From Lachnospiraceae bacterium Zagget2 (GTDB lineage: Bacteria > Bacillota > Clostridia > Lachnospirales > Lachnospiraceae): DNA of 64,000 bases. The position numbers and the translations under genes are program-made. Under the pieces are notes generated by a model. It ran no database searches, had not been told where the DNA came from, and saw only the letters and a program-made list of their open reading frames with translations. Numbering within the stretch: the first letter of the stretch is position 1; each line of letters begins with the position of its first letter. The stretch is from positions 1-64,000 of the forward strand of contig MSHD01000035.1 in the NCBI GenBank assembly GCA_001941045.1. The letters are read 5' to 3'. Below are positions 27,086-36,945 of this stretch, piece by piece.

Positions 27086-28503
27086 ACGGCCGGGATCAGC
27101 ATTGGGAAGATCTCAAGTCTGCCCGCCAGCATATCAAAGCAGAACACCAGCTTCGACAAGTTGGAAAATGCAGCGAAGTTCTGCGTCGCGCCGACGCCGT
27201 TCAGGCCGGGGCCGATGTTGTTGATCGTCGCGGCCACAGCGGTGAAGTTCGTGATCCCGTCAAAATTATCGAGCGAGATGATCAGCAGTGAAGTCACAAA
27301 AATAACGATGTAGGTGATCAGGAAAACGTTGATGGAACGCAGTACCTCGTGTTCCACTGTCTTCCCTTCAAAGCGGATCTTCCGCACATTGCGCGGATGA
27401 ATGATGAAATCCAGCTCCTTCAGCACCGTTTTCGCCATAATCTTGACACGCATCACCTTGATGCCGCCGCCGGTGCTGCCTGCGCAGGCTCCGATGAACA
27501 TCAGCAGCACCAGAATCGTCCGCGACAGCTCCGGCCACTGGTCAAAATCCGCGGTCGTGAAGCCCGTCGTCGTGATGATCGAGGCCACCTGGAAGGCCGC
27601 ATGGCGCAGGGTCACTCCCACATTCTGATAGATATGGTAAATATTGACCACGATCGCGAGGACGCTCACGCCGATAATCCCGAGGTAGGTCCGCAGCTCC
27701 TCACTGTGCAGGCCGTCTTTGAACTTCTTCATATAGAAAAGGAAGTAGACATTGAAATTCACGCCGAACAGGATCATGAAAACAGTGAGAATCCACTGTG
27801 TCACTGCGTTATAGTCCGCCGCGCTGCTGTTCAGCACGCCGAAACCTCCGGTTCCCGCCGTGGCAAAGGCCAGGTTGATCGAGTCAAAAACCGGGCAGCC
27901 GGAGACAAGCAGACAGACCATCTCGACCACAGTCAGAAACATATAGATCAGATACAGAAGCTTCGCCGAACCGCGCACCTTCGGCACCAGCTTGCCGACG
28001 GACGGTCCGGGACTCTCCGCCTTCATCAGATACATGCTGGACGCACCCGTCGAGGGCAATACCGCCAGCACGAAGACGAGAATTCCCATGCCACCGATCC
28101 AGTGCGAAAAGCTTCTCCACATCAGTACCGCGCGCGGAGCTGACTCTACATCCGCCATGACCGTGGAACCAGTCGTCGTGAAGCCGGAGATGATCTCAAA
28201 GAGCGCATCCACCGGATTGGGGAAGGAACCGCTGAGGTAAAGCGCCAGCGCGCCAAAGAAGCTCATGACGATCCAGCACAGTGCCACGCTCGTGTAACCT
28301 TCCACAGAGAAAATCGTCGTGTTCTCCGGCTTTTTCCGTCCCCGCATCAGCCATCCACATACAATACAGATCAGGGATGTCGCCAGAAAAGCCCACAGGC
28401 ATTTTTCCCGGTAGATCAGAGCGGTCAGCGCCGGAAGCAGCAAAAACAAAGCCTCCAGCAGCACCACACTTCCGATGATATAGCGTACCATTTTCCTGTT
28501 CAT
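27058..28503 (-). CDS. trkH: TrkH family potassium uptake protein
   Basis: SGFTTTGSTVM, SHWIGGMGILVFVLAVLP, GACAGSTGGGIKVMR. Confidence 0.93.
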   Translation of the reverse strand: MNRKMVRYIIGSVVLLEALFLLLPALTALIYREKCLWAFLATSLICIVCGWLMRGRKKPENTTIFSVEGYTSVALCWIVMSFFGALALYLSGSFPNPVDALFEIISGFTTTGSTVMADVESAPRAVLMWRSFSHWIGGMGILVFVLAVLPSTGASSMYLMKAESPGPSVGKLVPKVRGSAKLLYLIYMFLTVVEMVCLLVSGCPVFDSINLAFATAGTGGFGVLNSSAADYNAVTQWILTVFMILFGVNFNVYFLFYMKKFKDGLHSEELRTYLGIIGVSVLAIVVNIYHIYQNVGVTLRHAAFQVASIITTTGFTTADFDQWPELSRTILVLLMFIGACAGSTGGGIKVMRVKIMAKTVLKELDFIIHPRNVRKIRFEGKTVEHEVLRSINVFLITYIVIFVTSLLIISLDNFDGITNFTAVAATINNIGPGLNGVGATQNFAAFSNLSKLVFCFDMLAGRLEIFPMLIPAVYLVRKRAR

Positions 28504-28518
28504 CGCTGCTCTCCCGCC

Positions 28519-29895
28519 TTATCCCGCTGCCCGCGTTTTTTTCAGAATATCCCGCAGATCTTTCAGATCGCCGCTGCTTGTCGTGATAATGACGACGGAA
28601 TCACCGACCCGCAGACAGTCCTGCCCTTTGGGAATAATGGTCTTTCTCTTTCGATAGATTGCGCAGACCAGCAGATCGTCCCTCAGCTTCAACTCCTGCA
28701 GCGGAACATCCGTCAGCTCACTTTGCTTGTGAATAATGAATTCCAGTGCCTCCGCCTTTCCATCGACAAGACGGTACAGTGACTGCACATTGCTGTCAAT
28801 TGAGTTCTGCATCGCACGTACATACTGAATGATCGTCTCAGCCGTGATGTTCTTCGGGTAAATCATGCTTCCAATATCAAGAGAGCCAATGATCGCGTTG
28901 TAAGTATCCTGGTCGACCTTGGTAATGATCTTCGCCTTGCTCATATGCTTGGCATAGAGAGACATCATGACGTTCTCCTCGTCCTGATTGGTCAGCGCCG
29001 CAAAGCCTTCCACCCGCGCCAGCCCCTCTTCCGCGAGAAGCGTCTCATCACGTCCGTCCCCGTAAATAATTGTTGCCTTCGGCAGCAAATCACTCAGAAG
29101 CTCACAGCTCGCGCGATCCTTCTCTACAATTTTCACCTGAATACCCATCTCGATCAGGCGCCTTGCCAGATAGAAGGCAACCTTGCCCCCGCCGATCAAC
29201 ATCGTATTTTTTACCTGATTTGTCTCGATGCCGATCATACGGAAAAACCGGCTTGCATTCGCAGGCGAGGCTACGATGGAAATCGTATCACCCTCCTGAA
29301 GTTCCATATCGCCGTCCGGGATCAGGGTCTGTCCCTGTCGTTCTACGATGCAGATCAGCACCTCACAGCGGGAGAGCTCCTCCAGATCCTTGATCTTCTT
29401 CGCACAGAGCGGATTGCCCGGCTGTAAGTGAAAACGCAGCAGCTCGATCCGTCCATTGGCAAAGGTATCAATGTTAATCGCAGACGGGAACCGAAACAGC
29501 CTCGAAATCTCCATCGCCGCCGCCCACTCCGGGTTAATGACCATCGAAAGTCCCAGATCTTCCTTGAAATGGTGGATTTCCTGGTGATAGACCGGATTGC
29601 GCACGCGCGCAATTGTCTGACAGCCGCCCGATTTCTTTGCAATCAGACAGCAGAGCAGATTCACCTCATCCGCATTCGTCACTGCGATCAGCAGATCTGC
29701 CTTGTCGACGCCCGCTTCCATCTGGATATTCAGACTCGCGGCATTCCCGATCACGCCTCTGGCATCCGCAGCATAGACCACGCGCTGCACTGCCTCCGAA
29801 TTCTGATCGATCACCGTCACGTCATGTTCATCTTTGCAGAGCTGCTCTGCCAGCACCTGCCCGACCTGTCCGCATCCCGCGATAATAATATTCAT
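28519..29895 (-). CDS. trkA: Trk potassium transporter NAD-binding subunit
   Basis: MNIIIAGCGQVGQVLAEQL; duplicated RCK-N/RCK-C organisation. Confidence 0.93.
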   Translation of the reverse strand: MNIIIAGCGQVGQVLAEQLCKDEHDVTVIDQNSEAVQRVVYAADARGVIGNAASLNIQMEAGVDKADLLIAVTNADEVNLLCCLIAKKSGGCQTIARVRNPVYHQEIHHFKEDLGLSMVINPEWAAAMEISRLFRFPSAINIDTFANGRIELLRFHLQPGNPLCAKKIKDLEELSRCEVLICIVERQGQTLIPDGDMELQEGDTISIVASPANASRFFRMIGIETNQVKNTMLIGGGKVAFYLARRLIEMGIQVKIVEKDRASCELLSDLLPKATIIYGDGRDETLLAEEGLARVEGFAALTNQDEENVMMSLYAKHMSKAKIITKVDQDTYNAIIGSLDIGSMIYPKNITAETIIQYVRAMQNSIDSNVQSLYRLVDGKAEALEFIIHKQSELTDVPLQELKLRDDLLVCAIYRKRKTIIPKGQDCLRVGDSVVIITTSSGDLKDLRDILKKTRAAG

Positions 29896-29988
29896 CCTTC
29901 GCCTCCAGCTCTCCCTTTTTCTAAACTGATATTTTAACTATAGCACCGCCACCCAAAAACTGCAATCCTGAAAAAGCGGGGATTCTCT

Positions 29989-30010
29989 GTATAACCTGCC
30001 GCGATCCGGA
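29989..30010. repeat. Element 1 right att arm
   Basis: gtataacctgccgcgatccgga. Confidence 0.92.
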
Positions 30011-30102
30011 CCTCCGAACTGGGAGATGATCAGTTTTGCCATCTCCGGATTGGGATTGGTAATGTTTACGGGATACTCCAGTCTCTTCTCATAATTCCAC
30101 AT
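30011..30102 (-). CDS. cotJC: cotJC segment 1 of 4 (N-terminus)
   Basis: ATG at 30102 beside cotJB stop; MWNYEKRLEYPVNITNPNPEMAKLIISQFGG; unexcised frame ends after 54 codons at 29938. Confidence 0.95.
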
Positions 30103-30375
30103 TCAGCAGACGCCTCCTTCCCAGGGCCAGGGCTGGCTTACCCAGTCCCATTTCCCATCCATACCGGTCGTGCAGTCGATGTTCAGCGGCCCGTAGAGCG
30201 CCGCATAGTCCTTCAGCGCCTGCTCACGGAGCATTTTATTCTCCTCAAAGTAAGCCATTGCCGCGGGATCCTCCGGGTGTGTGTCGAGATACAGGTTCGA
30301 CTCCACAACCGCGAAGCTGACCATATCCACCCAGTCCAGCATTTGTTTCCTGCTCGGTTTACTGTTCTGCGCCAT
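30103..30375 (-). CDS. cotJB: Spore coat protein CotJB
   Basis: MLDWVDMVSFAVVESNLYLDTHPEDPAAMAYFEENKMLREQALKDYAALYGPLNID. Confidence 0.93.
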   Translation of the reverse strand: MAQNSKPSRKQMLDWVDMVSFAVVESNLYLDTHPEDPAAMAYFEENKMLREQALKDYAALYGPLNIDCTTGMDGKWDWVSQPWPWEGGVC

Positions 30376-30576
30376 CTACCTGCACCCTCCTCTCACGCCG
30401 AGAAACGGCTTATAAAGCTCCGGAAAAATTGTACCGCGGGACAGCCCCTTCTCCAGATCATAAACGGTGTGCCAGTGCTGCCAGGGCACATAGTCCATGG
30501 CGAGCGGATACTCATCCAGACCCATACGCATGGCCATGCCACCGCGATTCGCGGGACATCTCTTAAATTGTTCCAT
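30376..30576 (-). CDS. cotJA: Spore coat associated protein CotJA
   Basis: LAMDYVPWQHWHTVYDLEKGLSRGTIFPELYKPFLG. Confidence 0.92.
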   Translation of the reverse strand: MEQFKRCPANRGGMAMRMGLDEYPLAMDYVPWQHWHTVYDLEKGLSRGTIFPELYKPFLGVRGGCR

Positions 30577-30613
30577 TTTTCACCAGAATCCTTTCTTTTT
30601 CTTCTTTCCCTAT

Positions 30614-30640
30614 ATCTTATGTAAGCGCAAAAAAAAGGTG
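30614..30640 (-). promoter_or_regulatory. Possible mother-cell sigma (SigE/SigK-like) promoter of the cotJ operon
   Basis: Minus strand CACC-N15-CATAAGAT upstream of cotJA; eyeballed match to AC-N16/17-CATAnnnT. Confidence 0.35.
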
Positions 30641-30660
30641 ATAGAAACAGTTCTACCACC
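30629..30660 (-). terminator. Terminator of the rhomboid-like gene
   Basis: GGTGGTAGAA-CTG-TTTCTATCACC followed by T8 on minus strand. Confidence 0.8.
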
Positions 30661-30678
30661 CTTAAGTCCCTGGTATCC

Positions 30679-31548
30679 TCATCGCCTGTGCTCATGCGTG
30701 AACAGATGATCCTGGCAGTACTCATAGCTGCCGGCGCATTTGGAGCAGAAGCGGAACTCGAGATCGTCGCCGTCCGCCTCCGTACGCCCGCAGATCGCGC
30801 AGCGGTGATGCCCCTGGCTCTGCGCGGCAGTGCGGATCTGCTTCGTGTAGGTTCTGCGGCGTTTCGCCTGCTTCGGCGAAAACTGACTCTTCCTTCTTGC
30901 AAGGAAGAAAACAATGAAATTCAACAGCGATACAAGCGCTGCCACGCTGTTCGCCCGGTAGGCAAAAATGCCGGCGTTCAGCAGCGAAAACCACAGCGAG
31001 CTCCCGACCGGCACAAAGAAACCTGCCAGAATCGTCAGGCCATAATAGACGCCTTCAATGATTCCAAGCCACTTCGCCTTGATTGGGATGATAAAGAAGA
31101 GCATAAACTGCACATCCGGAAACAGCGCCGCGTACACGAGGAACAGCGACAGATTCAGGTAAAAGGAGCCGAGAGACAGATTCACACCCATGATGAGGTA
31201 AATCAGAAGGCAGGCGATCACATGCAGCAGCATCCCCGAGAAAAAATACAGGTTAAAGCGGAAGGCGCCCCACTGATACTCCAGCGCCCGCCCGATCAGA
31301 AAATAAAGGTAAAGCGCGAACATGATGAACAGGATGCTCGACGAGGGCGGCTGGATGATAAAGGTAAAGATACGCCAGATCTGCCCGTGCAGAATCGCCC
31401 TCGCGTCAAGCCCCAGCCACGTGCTGTAGAGATTCGGCGCAAAAATATCGATCACAAAGCCCGCCGCATACAACATGATAATGTAATTCATCAGGTTGTG
31501 AATCGCATATTTTCCAAACCTGCGCTCCATCCTGTCAAGCCACTTCAT
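30679..31548 (-). CDS. Rhomboid-like membrane protein with C-terminal Cys-rich domain
   Basis: MKWLDRMERRFGKYAIHNLMNYIIMLY, polytopic, CAICGRTEADGDDLEFRFCSKCAGSYEYCQDH tail. Confidence 0.65.
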   Translation of the reverse strand: MKWLDRMERRFGKYAIHNLMNYIIMLYAAGFVIDIFAPNLYSTWLGLDARAILHGQIWRIFTFIIQPPSSSILFIMFALYLYFLIGRALEYQWGAFRFNLYFFSGMLLHVIACLLIYLIMGVNLSLGSFYLNLSLFLVYAALFPDVQFMLFFIIPIKAKWLGIIEGVYYGLTILAGFFVPVGSSLWFSLLNAGIFAYRANSVAALVSLLNFIVFFLARRKSQFSPKQAKRRRTYTKQIRTAAQSQGHHRCAICGRTEADGDDLEFRFCSKCAGSYEYCQDHLFTHEHRR

Positions 31549-31739
31549 CGCAAAACCCTCCTTCAGATCAGTTAATCTACAGTATACGCCCGACGCGTCA
31601 AAAAAACAATGCCAATGCCTGGCTTTCTTAACAGAAACTTTATAGACTTCATCTGGCTTCATCCATATAATTTATCATGGTTTACACTGAAAATACGAAA
31701 GATGTGAGGTGAAAGGCGGATGAGACCGCCGAAAATCAT

Positions 31740-34700
31740 ATGAATCCATGTTATCGACTGGGAATCGACATCGGTTCCACCACTGTGAAAATCGCGGTGC
31801 TCGACGAGGAAAACCATTTTCTGTTCTCCGACTATGAGCGCCATTTTGCAAATATCCAGGAGACGCTGGCGGACCTTCTGGAGCGCGCCACCGAAAAGCT
31901 CGGACCGATCGACATCTGGCCCGTCATCACGGGTTCGGGCGGGCTGACGCTCGCACAGTATCTCGACGTTCCCTTCGTGCAGGAGGTCGTCGCGGTCGCG
32001 GAGGCGCTCGAGACTTACGCGCCGAAGACCGACGTGGCGATCGAGCTCGGCGGCGAGGACGCGAAGATCATCTATTTCGAGGGCGGCAACGTCGAGCAGC
32101 GCATGAACGGCATCTGCGCCGGCGGAACGGGTTCCTTCATCGACCAGATGGCCTCCCTTCTGCAGACTGACGCGAGCGGGCTCAATGAATACGCAAAAAA
32201 TTATAAGGCTCTCTACTCGATCGCGGCGCGCTGCGGCGTCTTCGCGAAGACGGACATCCAGCCCCTGATCAACGAGGGCGCGACGAAGGAGGATCTGGCG
32301 GCTTCCATCTTCCAGGCGGTCGTCAACCAGACGATCAGCGGCCTGGCCTGCGGCAAACCGATCCGCGGACACGTCGCCTTCCTCGGCGGCCCGCTGCACT
32401 TCCTCTCGGAGCTGCGCGAAAGCTTCATCCGCACGCTGAAGCTCGACGAGGAGCACACGATCATCCCAAAATTTTCCCATCTCTTCGCGGCCTCCGGCTC
32501 GGCTCTCCTCTCAAAGAGAGAGAACGCCATTCCCGCGAAGGACATGATCGACCGGCTGCACGCGAAGATCGAGATCGCCTTCGAGATCGGCCGCCTCGAC
32601 CCGCTCTTTAAAGACCAGGCCGAGTTCGACGCCTTCGAAAAGCGGCATGCGCAGGCCACCGTACAGAAGCGGGACCTTGCGAGTTATGAAGGCGACTGCT
32701 TCCTCGGCATCGACGCCGGTTCGACGACGACGAAGATCGCGCTGGTCGCGGACGACGGCTCGCTGCTCTACTCTTTCTATCACAATAACGACGGAAGCAC
32801 CCTACATATCACGCTGGAAGCACTGAAAGACCTGTTCGACCATCTGCCCGAGAAGGCGCATATCGTCCGCTCCTGCTCCACCGGCTACGGCGAGGCGCTC
32901 GTGAAGGCCGCTCTGATGCTCGACGAGGGCGAGGTCGAGACGATCTCCCACTACTACGCGGCATCCTTCTTCGACCCGGAGGTGGACTGCATTCTCGACA
33001 TCGGCGGACAGGATATGAAGTGCATCCGTATCAAAAATCAGACCGTTGACAACGTACAGCTCAACGAGGCCTGCTCGTCCGGCTGCGGCTCCTTCATTGA
33101 GACCTTTGCGAAATCGCTGAACCTCTCGATCCAGGATTTCGCGCAGGCAGCACTCTTTGCGCAGCATCCGATCGATCTGGGTACACGCTGCACGGTCTTC
33201 ATGAACTCGCGCGTCAAGCAGGCGCAGAAGGAGGGCGCGGGCGTGGACGACATCTCCGCCGGCCTCGCCTACTCAGTCATCAAGAACGCGCTTTTCAAGG
33301 TCATCAAGGTCTCGGACGCCTCCTCGCTCGGCAGTCACATCGTCGTGCAGGGCGGCACCTTCTACAACAACGCAGTACTGCGCAGTCTCGAGACGATCGC
33401 GGAGTGTGAGGTCGTTCGTCCCGACATTGCCGGTATCATGGGCGCTTTCGGCGCGGCGCTGATCGCGCGCGAGCGCTACGAGGGGCAGGCGACGACGATG
33501 CTGAGCCGCGAGGAGATGGAGGCGCTCGAATATTCGACCTCCATGACGAAGTGCCGCGGCTGCACGAACAACTGCCGCCTGACCATCAACAAATTCTCCG
33601 GCGGCCGCCGCTACATCTCCGGCAACCGCTGCGAACGCGGGCTCGGTCAGAAGAAGAAGGAAAATCCCGCGCCTAACCTCTTTGCTTACAAGCTGGAACG
33701 GCTCTTCGGCTACGAGCCACTCCCGGAAGCGGAGGCTGCGCGCGGCCTCGTCGGCATTCCGCGCGTGCTGAATATGTATGAGAACTACCCCTTCTGGTTC
33801 ACCTTCTTCACGAAGCTGAAGTACCGGGTAGTGCTCTCCCCAGACTCGACGCACGAGATCTATGAGCAGGGCATCGAGTCGATCCCCAGCGAGTCCGAGT
33901 GCTATCCGGCCAAGCTGGCGCACGGCCATATTATGTGGCTGTTGCAGCACAACATTCCGTTCATCTTCTATCCCTGCGTGCCCTATGAGCGGCAGGAGTT
34001 TGCGGACGCGAACAATCATTACAACTGCCCGATCGTCACCTCCTACGCGGAAAATATCAAGAACAACGTGGAGGAGCTGAAAAGCGAAGCGGTCGACTTC
34101 CGCAACCCCTTCCTGAGCTTTGAGTCGCTCGAGATACTGACAAAGCGGCTGATCGAGGAGTTCGAGGGCGAGCAGGGTATGACGGCGGCGGAGATCACGG
34201 AAGCCGCGAAGGCGGCCTGGGAAGAGCTGCGCCAGGAGCGCCTCGACATTACGAAAAAAGGGGAAGAAACCCTGAAATGGATGGAGGAGCACCACGCGCA
34301 CGGCATCGTGTTGGCCGGGCGCCCCTACCATGTGGACAATGAGATTAACCACGGTATCCCCGAGCTGATAAACGGCTACGGGCTCGCCGTGCTGACCGAG
34401 GACAGTGTCTCACATCTGCTCTCGGGCGAGCGGCCCTTACGCGTCATGGACCAGTGGATGTACCATTCCCGCCTCTACGCGGCCGCGGATTTCGTGAAGA
34501 CGCGCGACGACCTCGACCTGATCCAGCTGAACTCCTTCGGCTGCGGGCTCGACGCCGTGACGACCGACCAGGTGAACGAGATTTTAAGCAATTCAGGAAA
34601 AATCTACACCTGCCTCAAGATCGATGAGGTCAGCAACCTCGGCGCGGCGCGCATCCGCGTGCGCTCGCTGCTCTCGGCCATCCGCGTGCGCGAGAAGAAG

Positions 34701-35984
34701 CAGGAGAAGCGCTGCATCGTGCCCTCATCCTACGAGCGCGTGATCTTTACCGAGGAGATGCGCAAAACCTACACCATCCTCTGCCCCGACATGTCGCCGA
34801 TCCACTTCAATCTGCTGCAGCCGGCATTCCGCTCCTGCGGCTACCAGATCGACGTGCTGCCGCGGGCGGGCCGGAAAGCTGTAGACCTCGGCCTGAAATA
34901 TGTCAATAACGACGCCTGCTACCCCTCGCTGATCGTTGTCGGCCAGATCATGGAGGCTGTCCTCTCCGGTCGCTACGACCTTACGAAGACTGCCATCCTG
35001 ATCACCCAGACCGGAGGCGGCTGCCGCGCGTCGAACTATATCGGCTTTATCCGCCGTGCGCTGGAAAACGCGGGGTATCCGGATGTTCCGGTTATTTCTG
35101 TCAATTTAAGCGGACTCGAGAAGAACCCGGGCTTCAAGTATACGCCCGAGATGCTGATCAAAGCGCTCTACGGACTGATTTTCGGAGACCTGTTCATGAA
35201 GGTGCTCTACCACACCCGCCCCTACGAGATCGTACCGGGCGAGGCTAACCGGGTTTATGAACAGCTGAACGAGCGTTGCAGCCGGTTCCTGATGCAGAAA
35301 CGCCCATCCTGGAGAGGCTTTAAGCGCCTGTGCAATGAGATCGTTGAGGAGTTCGACCGCATCCTCGTGACGAATGAGCAGAAGCCGCGCGTCGGCGTCG
35401 TCGGGGAGATTCTCGTGAAATTCTCACCGTCCGCGAACAACGGTCTGGTGGATCTGCTCGAGGCAGAAGGCGCGGAAGCGGTCGTGCCGGATCTCATGGA
35501 CTTCCTGCTCTATTGCTTCAAGAATACGGAGTTCAAGGCGCAGTATCTGGGCAAGAAGAAGAGCACCGCCCGCATGGGACGGCTTGGCATCCGGGCGCTC
35601 GAATTTTTCCGCGCTCCGGCGAACAAGGCGCTGGCCAGGAGCCTGCACTTCTACCCGGCCTCAAATATCGACCACATGGCCGATATGGCGAAGGATATCG
35701 TCTCCCTCGGCAACCAGACCGGTGAGGGCTGGTTCCTGACCGGCGAGATGCTCGAGCTGATCGAGAACGACACGCCGAACATCGTCTGCACACAGCCCTT
35801 CGCCTGCCTGCCGAACCACATCGTCGGCAAGGGCGTCATCAAGGAGCTGCGCCGCCGCAACCCGGAGGCGAACATTGTCGCGATCGACTACGACCCCGGT
35901 GCGAGCGAGGTCAACCAGCTGAACCGCATCAAGCTGATGCTGAGTACAGCCTGGAAGAACCTGGAGCGCAGGAAGGAAGCATAA
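31740..35984 (+). CDS. Giant acyl-CoA dehydratase activase-related protein
   Basis: 1414 aa; two ASKHA repeats ([28 protein letters not shown]), [13 protein letters not shown]-terminal DUF2229-like region. Confidence 0.9.
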   Translation: MNPCYRLGIDIGSTTVKIAVLDEENHFLFSDYERHFANIQETLADLLERATEKLGPIDIWPVITGSGGLTLAQYLDVPFVQEVVAVAEALETYAPKTDVAIELGGEDAKIIYFEGGNVEQRMNGICAGGTGSFIDQMASLLQTDASGLNEYAKNYKALYSIAARCGVFAKTDIQPLINEGATKEDLAASIFQAVVNQTISGLACGKPIRGHVAFLGGPLHFLSELRESFIRTLKLDEEHTIIPKFSHLFAASGSALLSKRENAIPAKDMIDRLHAKIEIAFEIGRLDPLFKDQAEFDAFEKRHAQATVQKRDLASYEGDCFLGIDAGSTTTKIALVADDGSLLYSFYHNNDGSTLHITLEALKDLFDHLPEKAHIVRSCSTGYGEALVKAALMLDEGEVETISHYYAASFFDPEVDCILDIGGQDMKCIRIKNQTVDNVQLNEACSSGCGSFIETFAKSLNLSIQDFAQAALFAQHPIDLGTRCTVFMNSRVKQAQKEGAGVDDISAGLAYSVIKNALFKVIKVSDASSLGSHIVVQGGTFYNNAVLRSLETIAECEVVRPDIAGIMGAFGAALIARERYEGQATTMLSREEMEALEYSTSMTKCRGCTNNCRLTINKFSGGRRYISGNRCERGLGQKKKENPAPNLFAYKLERLFGYEPLPEAEAARGLVGIPRVLNMYENYPFWFTFFTKLKYRVVLSPDSTHEIYEQGIESIPSESECYPAKLAHGHIMWLLQHNIPFIFYPCVPYERQEFADANNHYNCPIVTSYAENIKNNVEELKSEAVDFRNPFLSFESLEILTKRLIEEFEGEQGMTAAEITEAAKAAWEELRQERLDITKKGEETLKWMEEHHAHGIVLAGRPYHVDNEINHGIPELINGYGLAVLTEDSVSHLLSGERPLRVMDQWMYHSRLYAAADFVKTRDDLDLIQLNSFGCGLDAVTTDQVNEILSNSGKIYTCLKIDEVSNLGAARIRVRSLLSAIRVREKKQEKRCIVPSSYERVIFTEEMRKTYTILCPDMSPIHFNLLQPAFRSCGYQIDVLPRAGRKAVDLGLKYVNNDACYPSLIVVGQIMEAVLSGRYDLTKTAILITQTGGGCRASNYIGFIRRALENAGYPDVPVISVNLSGLEKNPGFKYTPEMLIKALYGLIFGDLFMKVLYHTRPYEIVPGEANRVYEQLNERCSRFLMQKRPSWRGFKRLCNEIVEEFDRILVTNEQKPRVGVVGEILVKFSPSANNGLVDLLEAEGAEAVVPDLMDFLLYCFKNTEFKAQYLGKKKSTARMGRLGIRALEFFRAPANKALARSLHFYPASNIDHMADMAKDIVSLGNQTGEGWFLTGEMLELIENDTPNIVCTQPFACLPNHIVGKGVIKELRRRNPEANIVAIDYDPGASEVNQLNRIKLMLSTAWKNLERRKEA

Positions 35985-35987
35985 ATC

Positions 35988-36935
35988 ATGAAATTAAGAT
36001 ACGGAATCCTCAGCACCTCTTCCATCACCCCGCGCTTCATCGCCGCCGTCCGCGATACCGCCAGCAGCGAGGTGCTGGCGCTCGCCTCCCGCAGTCTCGA
36101 TCAGGCGAAGGAAAAAGCACGGCTATGGAACGTGCCTCGCGCCTACGGCAGCTACGAGGAGCTGCTCGCCGACCCGGACATCGACGTCGTCTACGTCTCG
36201 ATGGTAAACAGCCTGCACTATCAGTACGCGAAGCTGGCACTGGAGAGCGGACACCACGTGCTCTGCGAGAAGCCCTGCACACTGTCCGCGGAGGATTCCC
36301 GTAATTTATTCGCAATCGCACGGGAAAAGGGGAAATTTTTCATGGAGGCCGAAAAGGTCGTCTTCCTCCCCGTCATGCGGGAAATCAAACAGATGATCGC
36401 GGAGGGCGTCCTCGGAAAAGTTACAATGGCGGATTTCTCCAGTTCCTTCGATCCGGGCTACAATTCCTGGTTCTTCAGCGAGGAGCTCGGCGGCGGCCCT
36501 CTCTACTCGAACGGCGTCTACTGCCTGCAGCTACTGCAGTATCTTTTCGACAGCAAAGTCACCAAGGCGCAGGGACTCTGCACGCGCAGCGCTTCCGGAG
36601 TAGAGGATCAGTTCGCCATGAGCTTCCTGCTGGAAAACGGACTGCTCGCCGCAAATAAGACCAGCACCCGCTCTGAAACCTCCCACTCCGGCTGGCTCTA
36701 CGGCGAAAAAGCCCGCGTCGAAATTCCATCCTACTGGAAAGCGCGCGAGGCGACGATTCATTTCAGCGACGGCAGCGTAAAGACACTTTCTTACCCCTGC
36801 GAGCACGAGCTCATCTACGAGGTGGAGCACGTCGCGGACTGCATCAAAAAAGGGCTCAACGAGAGCCCTGTCATGACAGAAGAGATGACCGTATCGGCCA
36901 TCTCCATCCTGCGTTCTGTCAAAGAATCCTTTTAA
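35988..36935 (+). CDS. Gfo/Idh/MocA family oxidoreductase
   Basis: YGILSTSSITPRFI, DIDVVYVSMVNSLHYQYAKLALESGHHVLCEKP. Confidence 0.9.
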   Translation: MKLRYGILSTSSITPRFIAAVRDTASSEVLALASRSLDQAKEKARLWNVPRAYGSYEELLADPDIDVVYVSMVNSLHYQYAKLALESGHHVLCEKPCTLSAEDSRNLFAIAREKGKFFMEAEKVVFLPVMREIKQMIAEGVLGKVTMADFSSSFDPGYNSWFFSEELGGGPLYSNGVYCLQLLQYLFDSKVTKAQGLCTRSASGVEDQFAMSFLLENGLLAANKTSTRSETSHSGWLYGEKARVEIPSYWKAREATIHFSDGSVKTLSYPCEHELIYEVEHVADCIKKGLNESPVMTEEMTVSAISILRSVKESF

Positions 36936-36945
36936 GTTTGTTATT

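Larger units (their letters stand above)
25690..30010. mobile_element. cotJC intervening element 1 (4321 bp), serine-recombinase encoded
   Basis: Direct repeat GGACCTCCGAA at 25687-25697 and 30008-30018; 22-bp inverted arms at 25692-25713 and 29989-30010 (21/22). Confidence 0.93.

Noticed and set aside
29938-29955. tatagcaccgccaccca near the right end of element 1 resembling tatacactgccaccca near its left end (25709-25724)
   Set aside because: A short imperfect direct similarity; could be a secondary recombinase or RDF site but too weak to claim.
9329-30010. Invertible promoter/phase-variation switches
   Set aside because: Each att pair is in direct orientation, which predicts excision; the inverted arms are the two halves of one attP site at opposite element ends.
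9329-30010. A single prophage or ICE interrupting cotJC
   Set aside because: No phage structural, packaging, relaxase or T4SS genes were seen, and internal cotJC segments divide the region into three separately bounded units.
9232-30102. cotJC as a simple pseudogene
   Set aside because: All four segments are free of stops and frameshifts, join in frame at three independent junctions, and keep the native start and terminator; decay is not excluded but is less likely.
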